Shown piece after piece: positions 34,690 to 44,056 of a stretch of DNA of 64,000 nt (within the stretch, counting starts at the first letter, position 1; each line of letters opens with the position of its first letter). Location of the stretch: positions 1 through 64,000 of the forward strand of contig JARLHE010000009.1 in the NCBI GenBank assembly GCA_031292385.1, in the 5' to 3' direction. The translations under genes and the position numbers were made by a program. Source of the stretch: Oligoflexia bacterium (GTDB lineage: Bacteria > Bdellovibrionota > UBA1018). The notes below the pieces were generated by a model. It had not been told where the DNA came from. It searched no databases and saw only the letters and a program-made list of their open reading frames with translations.

Positions 34690-37151
34690 TCTCAAAATTC
34701 CTGGTTCGCCATGCCGCTCCGATCGCTCTCGTAGGAACTCTGCTCGCCCTGGTGGGCACCTACTATTCCGCCCACCTCTACATGAACCTCCGTACCGCTT
34801 TCCAAGAGCTCCTTCCCGCCACCGCCCGCAGCGTGACGGACTTGAATCAAGTCGAGAAGCGGCTGCGATCGATCGATAACTTGGCGGTGCTGATTTTCTC
34901 CCAGCACCCCAACGAAAGCCGAAAATTCGTTCTCGATCTCGCCGCCAAACTCGAAGCCTCTCCTCCCGGGACCTTATCCAGCGTGGAATATCGGATCTCG
35001 CGGGAGCTCGAATTCTTCAAACGCCGCGAAGCTCTTTATCTCGATCTGAATGACCTGATTCGCATCAAGAACTACGTCCAGGAGCGCATTCAGTACGAAA
35101 AAGAAAGCTACAACCCGCTAAACATCTTTCAGACCACCCCGACCGAGGAGCCCCATCTCGACCTGAAAGCGCTCCGGCGGAAATACCAATCCTCGCTTTC
35201 CGCCTACGACCGCTTCCCGGAAGGTTTCTACGCGACCAGCGACGAAACCAAACGCGCGATTCTCGTCTATATGGCGGGCGAAGCCTCCAGCATCGATAAG
35301 GACAAAGCTTTAAAAGAGGTGGTCGAAAAAGCGGTTCACGAGCTCAACCCCAAATCGTACGCGCCGGATATCGAAATCAAATATACGGGCGGCGTGCAGG
35401 ACACGATCGAAGAACACGACGCCCTCATCGAAGACCTTGAACTCTCGACCATCGTCGTCATGGTGATCGTCGCCTTGGCCATGATTCTGTTTTTCCGCGC
35501 AGTCCTGGCCACCTTGGCCCTCGTCGTGAGCCTCTTCATGGGTGTGCTTTGGACCTTCGGAATTTCCTATTTTGCCGTGGGCTACCTGAACGCCAATTCG
35601 GCCTTTCTGGGAAGCATCGTCATCGGCAACGGCATCAACTGCGGCATCATTTTCCTGGCCCGATACATCGAAGAGCGCCGGAAAGGACGGCACAACCTGC
35701 GCGCGATTCTCGAGACTATGCGCCATACGTCGATCTCGACCTTCACCGCGTCGCTGGCCGCTGGCCTCGCCTACGGATCGCTGATCTTGACCGACTTCCG
35801 CGGCTTTCGGCAATTCGGCATCATCGGTTTGATCGGCATGATCCTTTGCTGGATCAGCGCCTTCACGCTGCTTCCGGCTTACCTCACGCTGCTCGACCGA
35901 CTGATGAGCCGCCTTGGCTGGGCCCTCATCAAAAAAGCGAAAGTTCCCGGGCAGGAAAAGCAGATTTTCGGCGGCGCCCTGGCTCACGTCATCTGGAAAT
36001 TTCCGCGAGTCATCTGGGGCGCCGCCCTGATTGTCACCCTGATCTCGATCGCGACTTTCGGAAAATACAATTCCGGCATCCTGGAGACGGACCTCAAGCA
36101 GCTTCGCAATCGCCATAGCCTGGAATCGGGCTCGGCCTATCTCTCGCGCTACTTGGACCAAATTTTCCAACGCTATCTTTCGCCGATGGCGATCCTGCCC
36201 CCGACCCGCGAGGATGCGCTGAAAATCGCCGCGATCCTCAAAAAGGACAAGGAAACGCGAGGAGCCGCAAGCCACATCGCCTCCGTGCAGACGATCGACG
36301 ATTTCATCCCCAGGGATCAGGCCGAGAAAATAAAGATCATTCGTGAAATCCGGGCGCTTCTTCCCCCGAAGATCCTGAACCGTCTCGATGATACGGACAT
36401 GAGGCTCGCGAAGACCTTCTTCGACCCCGCCGTCGTGCAGCCGGTCGAGATGTCGAATTTGCCTCCCCTGCTTTTGGACAAGTTCATGGAAAAGGACGGG
36501 TCGATCGGAAAGCTCGTCTTGGTCGAGCCCCCCTTGGGAGGCGATCTCGACATCGGCGATAACATCGTCAACTTCGTCTCCGAACTCAGGCATGCGGCCG
36601 ATTCCGTCGCGCCGGGCACCGCGGTGGCGGGCTCGCTCACCATCACCGCGGACATGGTTTCAGCCATCTCGCACGACGGCCCGAAAGCGACGCTTTTCGC
36701 GCTTCTCGCCGTCATCATGCTCGTCGTGATTTTGTTCCGCGACATGCGGGCGATTTTTCCGACCCTGCTCGCCCTCGGTCTGGGCGTGATCTGGCTCGCG
36801 GGGCTCATACTCGGATTCTGGATCAAGATCAACTTCCTGAATTTCATCGCCCTGCCCATCACCTTCGGTATCGGCGTGGACTATGGGGTCAATATTTTTC
36901 AACGCTTCCGGGAAGAAGGAAGCCGGGACATCCTGAGTGTCGTCCGACACACCAGCGGCGCCGTCGCGCTTTGCAGCTTTACGACGATCGTGGGTTATAG
37001 CTCGCTCCTGATCGCGAGCAACCGGGGCTTTGTGAGCTTCGGCCTGCTCGCCGTCGCGGGCGAGCTGACGTGCGTGACCGCGGCGATTGTCGCGCTACCG
37101 GCGTTTCTTTATTTACGAAGCAAGAAGAAGAGTTCCATGCCGGTCTCCTAA
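34680..37151 (+). CDS. hpnN: HpnN-like RND/MMPL hopanoid transporter
   Basis: An 823-residue RND-superfamily exporter with two repeats, each with a large extracytoplasmic loop and a block of membrane helices. Conserved stretches IGNGINCGIIFLARYIEERR and ITFGIGVDYGVNIFQRF match HpnN, which carries hopanoids from the inner to the outer membrane. It lies about 21 kb from the hopanoid synthesis genes but diverges from mlaE/mlaD, linking two lipid export systems. A structured element at 37202-37271 follows its stop. Confidence 0.85.
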   Translation: MKAFSKFLVRHAAPIALVGTLLALVGTYYSAHLYMNLRTAFQELLPATARSVTDLNQVEKRLRSIDNLAVLIFSQHPNESRKFVLDLAAKLEASPPGTLSSVEYRISRELEFFKRREALYLDLNDLIRIKNYVQERIQYEKESYNPLNIFQTTPTEEPHLDLKALRRKYQSSLSAYDRFPEGFYATSDETKRAILVYMAGEASSIDKDKALKEVVEKAVHELNPKSYAPDIEIKYTGGVQDTIEEHDALIEDLELSTIVVMVIVALAMILFFRAVLATLALVVSLFMGVLWTFGISYFAVGYLNANSAFLGSIVIGNGINCGIIFLARYIEERRKGRHNLRAILETMRHTSISTFTASLAAGLAYGSLILTDFRGFRQFGIIGLIGMILCWISAFTLLPAYLTLLDRLMSRLGWALIKKAKVPGQEKQIFGGALAHVIWKFPRVIWGAALIVTLISIATFGKYNSGILETDLKQLRNRHSLESGSAYLSRYLDQIFQRYLSPMAILPPTREDALKIAAILKKDKETRGAASHIASVQTIDDFIPRDQAEKIKIIREIRALLPPKILNRLDDTDMRLAKTFFDPAVVQPVEMSNLPPLLLDKFMEKDGSIGKLVLVEPPLGGDLDIGDNIVNFVSELRHAADSVAPGTAVAGSLTITADMVSAISHDGPKATLFALLAVIMLVVILFRDMRAIFPTLLALGLGVIWLAGLILGFWIKINFLNFIALPITFGIGVDYGVNIFQRFREEGSRDILSVVRHTSGAVALCSFTTIVGYSSLLIASNRGFVSFGLLAVAGELTCVTAAIVALPAFLYLRSKKKSSMPVS

Positions 37152-37201
37152 GGCCCCAATTTATGAATTTTTCTGAAACTTCCTGAAGGCGGGTTTAGAA
37201 A

Positions 37202-37271
37202 GGGTTTCAAAAGCGATCGGTAGGCTCCGCGAGCCCGAATGGGCGAGTGGACGATCGCGTTTTTGAAACCC
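37202..37271. repeat. Long structured inverted repeat downstream of hpnN
   Basis: The left arm 37202-37219 (gggtttcaaaagcgatcg) pairs with cgatcgc (37252-37258) and ttttgaaaccc (37261-37271), with a 2-nt bulge (gt). Inside lies a smaller stem (gccc-gaat-gggc). The 186-bp gap 37152-37337 holds no gene other than this. It could be a terminator for hpnN or a palindromic repeat element. No second copy was noticed in this window. Confidence 0.6.
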
Positions 37272-37337
37272 ATGCAGTGAAAAATTCCCTTGCTAATTTT
37301 TCCACCATCAGCTGAAATTGATGCTGGGGGTCATAAT

Positions 37338-37604
37338 ATGATTTTTACGCAGCCTTACCGGCGAGCTATCCTTTTGATACTCGGCATTTGTGCTTTGAAT
37401 TCAGTTGCTTATGCAGCTGAAGTTCCTGTAACGGTCATACCTGACGAACCAAACGATTCCATCGTGGACCAAATCGAATCAAGCACTCAGCTCACCAATG
37501 CGGAAAAAGCAAAAATTCGGGATATGCTGACGCAATCCCAGGCTCACGGGGAACCTCAGCGCGCCCCCTCGGTCGTTTTAGACGATGAATCCAGTGCGGA
37601 TTAG
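37338..37604 (+). CDS. Small exported protein
   Basis: An 88-residue protein with a clear signal peptide (RRAILLILGICALNSVAYA) and a short acidic mature part (about 63 residues). GGGGG lies 5-9 bases before the ATG at 37338; the upstream extension lacks sense. No family recognised. Its stop overlaps the convergent phosphatidyltransferase gene by 4 bp. Confidence 0.65.
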   Translation: MIFTQPYRRAILLILGICALNSVAYAAEVPVTVIPDEPNDSIVDQIESSTQLTNAEKAKIRDMLTQSQAHGEPQRAPSVVLDDESSAD

Positions 37605-38482
37605 CGAGTGACCTTGTGACCGTCGACGTGCTCTTGCGCGTCGGCATGCTCTTCCATTGCGGTCGCGGCTGCAACGCGAGCGGCCTCTGCTTCGCGAAGT
37701 CGCATGGCGTGCGCAACCGTCCAAAGCCGCTCAACGGCCGAGACGTTCGCAAGCACGGCAACCAAGCAGAGGGCAATCACCATCGGATGCCCGATCGGAA
37801 TAGGAAAGTCGCTGGTTGCTTCGAAAACGGGAATCGTCACTGGCGAAAGCGCCGCGCCCAGAATCAGATAAAGAGCGCGCTCTGGCCGCCTCATGCTGCC
37901 TTTTGGAGCTTCGACATGGAGTGCTTCGGCCTTCGCGGTCGAGTAGCTCACCATGAATGAACCCGCAAGCGCGAGCAGAGTCAGCACCATCAAAACCGGC
38001 ACTTCGCGGTAATAAATGACGAGGCCGCCCAAAAAGAAAAATTCGGCGTAACGATCCACCGCCGCGTCGAGAACCTCACCGGCATCCGACGCCGTATGGG
38101 ACATTCGTGCGACCAAACCATCCAGAGAGTCCAGAACCGCGGAAACCGTAGCGAATGCCGCGCCCGATCCGAAATGTCCGAACGCCAAGCACAAGCCTGC
38201 GACGGCACCGAAAACGAAAGAGGTCCAAGAAACCCCGTTCGCGGTAATCCGGCAATAGACCAGGAATTTACCAAGCGGCTGGAGGAACCAATAAAAGGCC
38301 TCCATCATTTCCTTGCTGAGAAGAGCACTGCCGCCCTGTTTCTCAACCCGATCAAAGCGCTCGCGCCCGCGAATCAGAGAACGGATGAAATAGGCACCGC
38401 CCATGATCACGGCTAAGCCAATGAGAACCAGCGTATAGATCCACTGCTGATTGCCCATGAAAAGATCAAAAAAGGTGCCCAT
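37601..38482 (-). CDS. CDP-alcohol phosphatidyltransferase (phosphatidylinositol-phosphate synthase-like)
   Basis: A 293-residue membrane protein. The CDP-alcohol motif D-x2-D-G-x2-A-R-x8-G-x3-D-x3-D is complete (Asp118, Asp121, Gly122, Ala125, Arg126, Gly135, Asp139, Asp143). The enzyme exchanges CMP of CDP-diacylglycerol for an alcohol. Its place directly after myo-inositol-phosphate synthase points to inositol phosphate as acceptor, giving phosphatidylinositol (phosphate). That substrate is inferred from context. The N-terminal helix and Arg-rich loop before the motif are longer than the minimal domain. Confidence 0.85.
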   Translation of the reverse strand: MGTFFDLFMGNQQWIYTLVLIGLAVIMGGAYFIRSLIRGRERFDRVEKQGGSALLSKEMMEAFYWFLQPLGKFLVYCRITANGVSWTSFVFGAVAGLCLAFGHFGSGAAFATVSAVLDSLDGLVARMSHTASDAGEVLDAAVDRYAEFFFLGGLVIYYREVPVLMVLTLLALAGSFMVSYSTAKAEALHVEAPKGSMRRPERALYLILGAALSPVTIPVFEATSDFPIPIGHPMVIALCLVAVLANVSAVERLWTVAHAMRLREAEAARVAAATAMEEHADAQEHVDGHKVTR

Positions 38483-38564
38483 TGCTTTATCCTAACACCA
38501 GCTTAACACAAAGCTGGCCGGTAGAAACCGTCTAAAACCTTAGAATCCAAAGTTTTAGAAGCTT

Positions 38565-39929
<1,365 letters not shown>

Positions 39930-39936
39930 GGCGTCT

Positions 39937-39965
39937 TCTATATTCCTTTTCAAAATAGAACGCAA
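39937..39965 (-). promoter_or_regulatory. Promoter of ino1, leaderless layout
   Basis: On the minus strand TTGCGT (39965-39960), a 17-bp spacer and TATAGA (39942-39937), then 7 bases to the ATG at 39929. AAGGA lies inside the spacer and would not be in the transcript, so the mRNA would lack a ribosome site. Confidence 0.6.
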
Positions 39966-39982
39966 AATATTCGAGCGAAAAC

Positions 39983-41086
39983 TCAATAACCGGCAGGAGG
40001 TCCCTGAAGTGGCATTTCGCGACAGTTTTCGCGAGCGGAACGATAAGCCTGCATAATCAGCTCGATACACCGATAGGACTCCAGCGCCTCTTTTCCAACA
40101 AAAACCCTGTTTTGCGCGGCTTCGCGGAACTGACTGAAAAGCGAATTAAACCAGCTGACATGGCTGGCATCCATCCAATCCGAGGCAATCGAGCGCTTTT
40201 CGACTTTCCAGCGGACCGCGCCCTGGGCGACATCGGGCCCTGAAGTCCGCTCCATCACCGCAAGCTGGAGATCGTCGTCATCCACGGTGATCGCACCCTT
40301 CTCGCCTTGGACCGTATAAATGACTTTTCGAACCCCCGCCGTCCAAGTGAGGTGCGCGCTGGCCAGCCCGTTCGGAAAGGTAAGGACCGCATTGAAGTTG
40401 TCCTCGGTATCGTATTTCTCGGGCTCCAGGTTGCTCATCTTCGCCGTAACGGCCGTGGGATACGCGCCCATCCAGTCGAAAGTCAGGTAGAAAGTATGGC
40501 TGCCGTGGTCCATCGCGATGCCGCCGCCGCTGTATTGATTCATGCGGCGCCAGTTCGTATTCCACTCCGTCACGCCTTTCGCATGTGTGTTGCGATAAGT
40601 GTTCAGGGTGATCGAGCGCACTTTTCCGATCGCGCCGCTATCGATGATTTCCCGGATCGTGCGGACGACCGGCGCATGTTTGTAATTATGGCAGGGAAAA
40701 AGCGTGCGCTCGGCAGCGCGGGCGTGCTCGAGCATCGATCGGGCATCCTCGAGAGTGGTCGCGAGCGGCTTTTCGCAAAGCACGTGCAAACCCTGATCAA
40801 ATGCCGCGTGCGCGATCTTGGCGTGATCGCAGGGAGGAGTGGAAATATCGATGAAGTCGAGCTTGCCTTTTTCGGCCGCGAGAAGAGTCTCATGATCCGG
40901 ATAAATCCGAGCCTTCGGCAGCGCGCGCTGCGCCTCTTCGCGCCTGGCGGCGCAGATGTCTGCGATCGCGACGATTTCCACATCACCCACGGTGCGAGCC
41001 CTTTCGAGATAGGCCGGAATATGGCCTTTTCCCGAAATAAAACCGTATCCAACGACCGCCCCTCTCAATACTTTTGTATTTGGCAT
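39983..41086 (-). CDS. Gfo/Idh/MocA-family oxidoreductase
   Basis: A 367-residue NAD(P)-dependent sugar or cyclitol dehydrogenase. GYGFISGKGHIPAY binds the cofactor, CEKPLA holds the conserved Lys, and DHGSHTFYL carries the catalytic His region. The family oxidises sugars and inositols. The neighbouring inositol-phosphate synthase suggests an inositol-related substrate, but bacterial members are too diverse to fix it. A TAAATA element 7 bases before the ATG may be its -10. Confidence 0.85.
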   Translation of the reverse strand: MPNTKVLRGAVVGYGFISGKGHIPAYLERARTVGDVEIVAIADICAARREEAQRALPKARIYPDHETLLAAEKGKLDFIDISTPPCDHAKIAHAAFDQGLHVLCEKPLATTLEDARSMLEHARAAERTLFPCHNYKHAPVVRTIREIIDSGAIGKVRSITLNTYRNTHAKGVTEWNTNWRRMNQYSGGGIAMDHGSHTFYLTFDWMGAYPTAVTAKMSNLEPEKYDTEDNFNAVLTFPNGLASAHLTWTAGVRKVIYTVQGEKGAITVDDDDLQLAVMERTSGPDVAQGAVRWKVEKRSIASDWMDASHVSWFNSLFSQFREAAQNRVFVGKEALESYRCIELIMQAYRSARENCREMPLQGPPAGY

Positions 41087-41135
41087 GAGAGCGTATTTAC
41101 ATCAGGACGGATCAATGTGACAGTCGCTTGTGAAA

Positions 41136-41465
41136 ATGAATACGCTTCCCTCACCCACTCAACCAACTCGAATCGAACCTTTTAGTCCCACTGAAATTTC
41201 AATCGCATGGAATGACGGGGCTGAGTTTACGGTGCCCTACCGAGAAGTCCGCTTCTACTGCCCTTGCGCGAGCTGCGTGGACGAGCACACCGGTCAGAGG
41301 GTCATCAAAAAAGAGACAATTCCCCTGGATATTCGACCAAAAGACGTGCGGACGGTTGGCCGCTACGCGGTCCAAATCACCTGGAGCGATCGGCACGCGA
41401 CCGGCATCTATCACTACGAAACCCTAAGAAAAATCTGCGAGCAGGCCGGCCGGCGCGCAGCCTAG
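41136..41465 (+). CDS. DUF971 domain protein
   Basis: A 109-residue protein. FTVPYREVRFYCPCASCVDE and the YAVQITWSDRHATGIYHYETLR block are typical of DUF971, a small domain found alone or fused to Fe-S cluster carriers of the Mrp/ApbC type. The C-P-C-A-S-C segment could bind metal, and a role in Fe-S assembly is likely from family knowledge. Divergent from the Gfo/Idh gene. A GTG two codons upstream is an alternative start. Confidence 0.85.
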   Translation: MNTLPSPTQPTRIEPFSPTEISIAWNDGAEFTVPYREVRFYCPCASCVDEHTGQRVIKKETIPLDIRPKDVRTVGRYAVQITWSDRHATGIYHYETLRKICEQAGRRAA

Positions 41466-41469
41466 TGTC

Positions 41470-41691
41470 TTACGACCCTGAAGAACCAGAGCCGCTGCTC
41501 GACGGCGTATTCTTGCGCTTGTAATCGGTGGTGTACCACCCCGACCCCTTCAGCGCGAACGAAGACGAGCTGATGAGTTTTTTCACCGGCCCATGACAAA
41601 CCGGACACTCAGTCATCGGAGCGTCCGAGAATTTTTGCATGATTTCATGTACTTGGTTGCACTTTGAACACTCATATTCGTACAGAGGCAT
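41470..41691 (-). CDS. FmdB-type zinc ribbon regulator
   Basis: A 73-residue protein starting MPLYEYEC, with two CxxC knuckles (CSKC and CPVC) that form the FmdB zinc ribbon. The tail is rich in Ser and Gly. FmdB-like proteins are putative regulators, with function mostly unknown. The longer frame upstream would read through its promoter. Confidence 0.9.
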   Translation of the reverse strand: MPLYEYECSKCNQVHEIMQKFSDAPMTECPVCHGPVKKLISSSSFALKGSGWYTTDYKRKNTPSSSGSGSSGS

Positions 41692-41701
41692 AGTGATCAC
41701 T

Positions 41702-41730
41702 TTAATGGGCTTTCTGATCCACCTTGTCAA
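41702..41730 (-). promoter_or_regulatory. Promoter of the FmdB-like gene with consensus -35
   Basis: On the minus strand TTGACA (41730-41725), a 17-bp spacer and CATTAA (41707-41702), then 10 bases to the ATG. It overlaps the plus-strand -10 candidate TAGACT region of the divergent gene at 41747, so the two promoters share DNA. Confidence 0.55.
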
Positions 41731-41746
41731 GGGCTAGACTCACAGC

Positions 41747-42730
41747 ATGACTCAACTTTCGACGCCGTTTACGAAGCTCTTGGGAATTGAATATCCGATT
41801 ATCGCTGGCCCGATGTTCCTGGTGAGCGACGAAAACCTGGTAACGGCCGTCAGCGAAGCGGGCGGCCTTGGGGCGATGCCCTCGTTGAACTGGCGAACCA
41901 CGCAGGAATTCCAAGCCGCGGTCCGCGCGATCAAAGGAAAAACGAAAAAGCCCTTCGGCGTGAATCTCATCGTGAACCAATCCAATCTACGCCAACACCC
42001 GGACCTCGACGTCTGCGCCGAAGAAAAAGTTCCGCTCGTCATCACCTCTTTAGGCAACCCCAAAGAGGTCATCAAAAAGATGCACGCCGTCGGCTGCAAA
42101 GTCTTCTGTGACGTCACCACGCTGGATTACGCGCTTAAAGTGCAGGATCTAGGGGCCGATGGCGTGATCGCGGTTTCAGCGGGCGCCGGCGGACACGCGG
42201 GTCCGATTTCGCCCCTGGTTTTGGTGCCTTTTCTTAAAAAACACATCAAAATTCCGATCGTGCTCGCCGGGGGTGTCGCGACCGGCGAACAGATCGCCGC
42301 CGCCTTGGCGCTTGGCGCTTCGGCTGTGCAGATCGGCACTCGCTTTATCGCGAGTAAAGAAGCCAAAGTCGACGAAGCCTATAAAAAAGCCATTCTCGAC
42401 GCCGACCCTGAAGACATCGTCATGACCAAAAAAATATCCGGTACTCCCGCCGCCGTCATTCGAACGCCCTACATCGACCAAGTCGGGCTCGAACTCAATC
42501 CGCTCGAGAAAGCGCTCTACAGATATCCGCAGACCAAAAAATACATGAAGATGCTTCGCTATTACATAGGCTCGAAGGCCCTCGAAAAGGCGGCCTCCGG
42601 CGTCACCTGGAAAACCGTTTGGAGCGCGGGACAAGGCGTAGGGCTCATTGAAGACATCTTGCCGGCCGGTGAAATCGTGCGGCGCCTGGTGACTGAATGC
42701 TCGGAGACGATCCAGCGGTTGAACGCCTGA
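41747..42730 (+). CDS. Nitronate monooxygenase family flavoprotein (2-nitropropane dioxygenase/FabK-like)
   Basis: A 327-residue FMN-binding TIM barrel. IIAGPMFLVSD, SAGAGGHAGP (His of the active site) and AGGVATGEQIAAALALGASAVQIGTRF are signature blocks shared by nitronate monooxygenase and FabK-type enoyl reductase. The second and third blocks bind FMN phosphate. Whether it detoxifies nitronates or reduces enoyl-ACP cannot be told from sequence. TAGACT ends 6 bases before the ATG, another possible leaderless start. Confidence 0.88.
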   Translation: MTQLSTPFTKLLGIEYPIIAGPMFLVSDENLVTAVSEAGGLGAMPSLNWRTTQEFQAAVRAIKGKTKKPFGVNLIVNQSNLRQHPDLDVCAEEKVPLVITSLGNPKEVIKKMHAVGCKVFCDVTTLDYALKVQDLGADGVIAVSAGAGGHAGPISPLVLVPFLKKHIKIPIVLAGGVATGEQIAAALALGASAVQIGTRFIASKEAKVDEAYKKAILDADPEDIVMTKKISGTPAAVIRTPYIDQVGLELNPLEKALYRYPQTKKYMKMLRYYIGSKALEKAASGVTWKTVWSAGQGVGLIEDILPAGEIVRRLVTECSETIQRLNA

Positions 42731-42736
42731 TCCTCG

Positions 42737-43489
42737 TCAACCCGAGTCGGTCGACCGAATCATACAGGCCCCGCGAACTTTGTCATTATCCTGCAAAAGC
42801 ACTCCGGTGGTGACGGGCGTCGACTGAGCGCTGACCCAGGGATACATGACGGCTTCGCGATAGGAATCGTTCGAATCAAGCGCCATACAAGAAATATAAG
42901 TTGTAGTTGACGTACTGGAACTTCCGTTGCAGCTATGATCCAGGCCCAACGAATGACCGAGCTCGTGAGCGAAAATCGCACTGAGGGTTGAAGGGTCGGC
43001 AATCGCCGTATTCACGATTGTCATCTGCTCGGTCACGGCGCCGTTGCTCGAGCAGCGCATCGTGGCCCCCGGAATTTGCGCACTCAATCCGATCGCGATC
43101 CAATGCTCTTGCCTGCTTTCGCGCAAAAGCATCAGTTCGCCGGCGGCTCCGAAATTCTGGGAACAATCGTGAGGATCCAGGACACGTACCGAAGGAGAGA
43201 TCTCAACTTGATTCAAAACGAATATATCGGAGCCGATCAGCGAATGACCGAACTCGTTCCAAGCTTGAACCGCCTGAAACGCGGCTTGTTTTTGATCCTC
43301 CGTGAAAGTCGAATCCAATTGCACGGAGAGCGGAAAACCGGACGTGCGGGCCATGAAACTACCGGATTGGTTTGAATTGACGTCGGGGCAATTCAGCGAC
43401 GCATTCGGACCGTCACAAGCAAACAATGCAGCCAATCCCATGGGCACAACAAAAGTAAGGAGTGACTTCAAAAGCAATCGCAGCTGCAT
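42737..43489 (-). CDS. Matrixin-like zinc metallopeptidase, probable lipoprotein
   Basis: A 250-residue protein. The start at 43489 gives a signal peptide ending LFAC, so Cys25 may be lipidated. The zinc site HELGHSLGLDH (His175, Glu176, His179, His185) is followed by a VMYPW Met-turn, the metzincin pattern. A short pro-region includes Cys residues but no canonical cysteine switch was identified. It is divergent from a LuxR-type regulator, with an inverted repeat between them. AAGG lies upstream of the ATG. Confidence 0.85.
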   Translation of the reverse strand: MQLRLLLKSLLTFVVPMGLAALFACDGPNASLNCPDVNSNQSGSFMARTSGFPLSVQLDSTFTEDQKQAAFQAVQAWNEFGHSLIGSDIFVLNQVEISPSVRVLDPHDCSQNFGAAGELMLLRESRQEHWIAIGLSAQIPGATMRCSSNGAVTEQMTIVNTAIADPSTLSAIFAHELGHSLGLDHSCNGSSSTSTTTYISCMALDSNDSYREAVMYPWVSAQSTPVTTGVLLQDNDKVRGACMIRSTDSG

Positions 43490-43517
43490 GCGACGCACCT
43501 TCTCATAGGTAACGCAC

Positions 43518-43572
43518 GTAGTCAAACATTGGAATTCTTCATGATTAATCCACAATCTCATGCATTGACTAC
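43518..43572. promoter_or_regulatory. Inverted repeat between the matrixin-like gene and the LuxR-type gene
   Basis: gtagtcaa (43518-43525) and ttgactac (43565-43572) are perfect 8-bp inverted copies with 39 bp between. They flank the divergent 5' ends and may bind the LuxR-type protein encoded next to them. Confidence 0.45.
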
Positions 43573-43947
43573 ATGTATATTATTGAGGATCAACAAACTG
43601 AGGCGATAAGAAAAACTATGAATCTTGAAATTCAGGAGTTTTGCTCGAAGTATCAGCTATCACGGCGAGAAACCGAGATCGTCATGTGCATCACGAACAA
43701 AATCATTCATTTTAAGGACATTGCCGCGCATTTGAATGTCAGCCCCAGCACGGTCAATAACCATTTCAAAAATATCTTTAATAAAACAGGCACTAACAGC
43801 AAATCCGAGCTGCTTACGACTTTCCTGGAACATGTGTTTTTAAAGCTGCGATTGCTCCAAGTTGAGCATGCAGAATGTCGGACAAGGACATTCGTTCCCG
43901 AGAAAAAACTCATCTTTCTCACGTCCAACAGACCCTCTCACCAATAA
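43573..43947 (+). CDS. LuxR-type HTH regulator, receiver-less
   Basis: A 124-residue protein with a single LuxR/GerE helix-turn-helix (YQLSRRETEIVMCITN then FKDIAAHLNVSPSTVNNH, about residues 28-70). There is no receiver or ligand domain. The last 40 residues are basic and of unknown role. An internal ATG (43618) would shorten it by 15 residues. It lies divergent to a secreted peptidase gene and 109 bp before a secreted repeat protein, so it may control either. Composition is AT-richer than neighbours. Confidence 0.75.
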   Translation: MYIIEDQQTEAIRKTMNLEIQEFCSKYQLSRRETEIVMCITNKIIHFKDIAAHLNVSPSTVNNHFKNIFNKTGTNSKSELLTTFLEHVFLKLRLLQVEHAECRTRTFVPEKKLIFLTSNRPSHQ

Positions 43948-43983
43948 AAAAACCACGTCTATTTCAATAGTTAGGCGCATAAT

Positions 43984-44013
43984 TTGACACGACGCATTAA
44001 CTAATGTTATATT
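43984..44013 (+). promoter_or_regulatory. Strong extended -10 promoter of the PA14-like gene
   Basis: TTGACA (43984-43989), an 18-bp spacer and TATATT (44008-44013) with TG one base before it (extended -10). Unlike the leaderless promoters here, a leader of about 37 nt with GGAGG (44043-44047) follows. The region is very AT-rich. Confidence 0.65.
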
Positions 44014-44056
44014 AAATTAACAGTGGAAGTTTTTATTAATTATGGAGGATCCCAAC

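Noticed and set aside
35310..36593. 427-codon minus-strand open frame
   Set aside because: It is antisense to hpnN, is compositionally skewed with no motif, and hpnN is clearly real.
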